A stretch of 38,073 bases of DNA from DASXMX01 sp036794395 (lineage in GTDB: Bacteria; Planctomycetota; Phycisphaerae; Tepidisphaerales; Tepidisphaeraceae): NCBI GenBank assembly GCA_036794395.1, contig DAIRGS010000031.1, positions 1 to 38,073 on the forward strand, given 5' to 3'. The position numbers and the translations under genes are program-made. Of the stretch, positions 37,586 to 38,073 are shown in pieces (position 1 is the first letter of the stretch; every line of letters begins with the position of its first letter). The notes under the pieces are model-generated. The model was not told where the DNA came from and did no database searches. It worked only from the letters and a program-made list of their open reading frames with translations.

Positions 37586-38073
37586 TCACATCATCTTATT
37601 CGGAATCTGCCCGCTCCCCATCGCCTTGTTCTCCACGCCCTCCACCTCCCCTTCGCCCCCAAACCCTCCCACCAACCACATCCCCCCTTGCTCTTCCGCG
37701 CCCTCTCTCTCTACTGCTCCACTCTCTACTGCTCCCCCCTCTCGCGCAGCGCCCCCCAAATTTTCCATTTTCAATTTTCCATTCTCCATTCCCCTGCCCT
37801 GAGCCCCGTCGAAGGGTCCCCATCCCTTATGCACCACCTCAAACCCAAACACCGGCTCCGCCCGTTTCGCCGCAAGTCTCTCCACCTCTCCAACAACCAC
37901 ATCCACCTTCTTCACCCCCAGCCCCCCGAAATCAACGCTCGGCCGAACGATCAACAACGCAATCCCCTTCTCCTCCGCCTGCTTCCTCACCCCAATGTCA
38001 AAACCCGAATTCGTGATGATCATCGCCTTGTGTACCCCAATGTCCCGCCAAACCCCGATGAGCTGCATAATGG
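37586..38073 (-). CDS. Mrr-like restriction endonuclease, C-terminal part (partial)
   Basis: The frame is open to the window edge, so the start lies beyond 38073. The first 60 visible residues, QLIGVWRDIGVHKAMIITNS and then GFDIGVRKQAEEKGIALLIV, match the last part of the Mrr-type restriction endonuclease fold (the strand after the QxK motif, then the ITNSGF block). The PD-(D/E)xK residues are expected upstream. From about residue 85 on, the frame runs into a hairpin repeat (GPFDGAQGRG) and the low-complexity tract, giving a Gly/Glu-rich tail that is unlikely to be native; the original stop was probably lost. Mrr-like enzymes cut modified foreign DNA; others act in unrelated roles. Confidence 0.65.
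   Translation of the reverse strand, partial: IMQLIGVWRDIGVHKAMIITNSGFDIGVRKQAEEKGIALLIVRPSVDFGGLGVKKVDVVVGEVERLAAKRAEPVFGFEVVHKGWGPFDGAQGRGMENGKLKMENLGGAAREGGAVESGAVEREGAEEQGGMWLVGGFGGEGEVEGVENKAMGSGQIPNKMM
37600..37790 (+). repeat. Low-complexity pyrimidine tract
   Basis: About 190 bases strongly biased to C and T on the plus strand, with small direct repeats (CTCTCTACTGCTCC twice near 37709-37735) and TTTTCCATT units near 37761-37790. It is bounded on both sides by the hairpin repeat. It is read on the other strand as the tail of the Mrr-like frame. Confidence 0.6.
37791..37821 (+). repeat. Hairpin repeat, copy B
   Basis: CCCCTGCCCTGAGCCCCGTC followed by GAAGGGTCCCC, nearly identical to copy A in the same orientation. 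Read on the minus strand it encodes the GPFDGAQGRG part of the Mrr-like frame and marks where the family match ends. Confidence 0.7.

Noticed and set aside
1..38073. CRISPR array, tRNA or rRNA genes
   Set aside because: No regularly spaced repeats, cloverleaf with CCA end, or conserved rRNA blocks were noticed in any intergenic stretch. A covariance-model scan would be needed to exclude small RNAs.

Overview
The window looks like a chromosome segment from a GC-rich planctomycete, probably of the Phycisphaerae side of the phylum. This is inferred from gene content, not from a marker gene. The clues are a very long PVC-type dehydrogenase/HEAT/cytochrome c protein, several secreted alpha-helical or TPR proteins of planctomycete style, GTP-type PEPCK beside an archaeal-type phosphoglycerate mutase, and many short dispersed hairpin repeats. 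No rRNA, tRNA, CRISPR array or intact transposase was found.

Layout. Bases 1-1350: the 3' end of an M14 carboxypeptidase-like gene, facing a pair of small unknown genes. Bases 1649-5546: a compact accessory cassette with a cupin-rhodanese protein and an ArsR-rhodanese regulator in one operon, a methyltransferase and an FTR1-type iron permease. The operon and the methyltransferase diverge from a control region with a good promoter, an operator-like dyad and back-to-back -35 boxes. The cassette is bounded by outward-facing copies of one 15-base sequence, each beside a tandem duplication. Bases 5754-13479: a secreted dehydrogenase-cytochrome-DUF6807 fusion, an alginate-lyase-like protein with a start anomaly, a translationally coupled APC permease and a secreted unknown, plausibly a polysaccharide/uronate-related cluster.

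Bases 13480-21150 hold envelope and secreted proteins: a cysteine hydrolase, a secreted protein with a SecD-P1-like domain, a TPR remnant, a secreted helical protein, a membrane protein, two related lipoproteins, and a CsgG-like lipoprotein with a zinc ribbon that lies at the end of an AsmA-like gene. Bases 23666-31313 carry central metabolism (pckG, apgM), a phosphopantetheinyl transferase and secreted or membrane unknowns. Bases 31523-38073 carry an Rrf2 regulator without cysteines, a TPR/O-GlcNAc-transferase-like protein, the def-fmt pair with a small membrane protein, a cytoplasmic TPR protein and the 3' part of an Mrr-like restriction endonuclease gene.

The most unusual material is between the genes: a 119-bp miniature transposon-like element with perfect 15-bp terminal inverted repeats and a 4-bp target duplication; a 66-bp double-hairpin repeat whose two copies differ by compensatory changes; a 119-bp dispersed repeat in two copies; a second ~66-bp repeat pair; and a hairpin-bounded pyrimidine tract that forms the tail of the Mrr-like gene. 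These, with the cassette boundaries at 1649 and 5546, are the best leads for undescribed biology.
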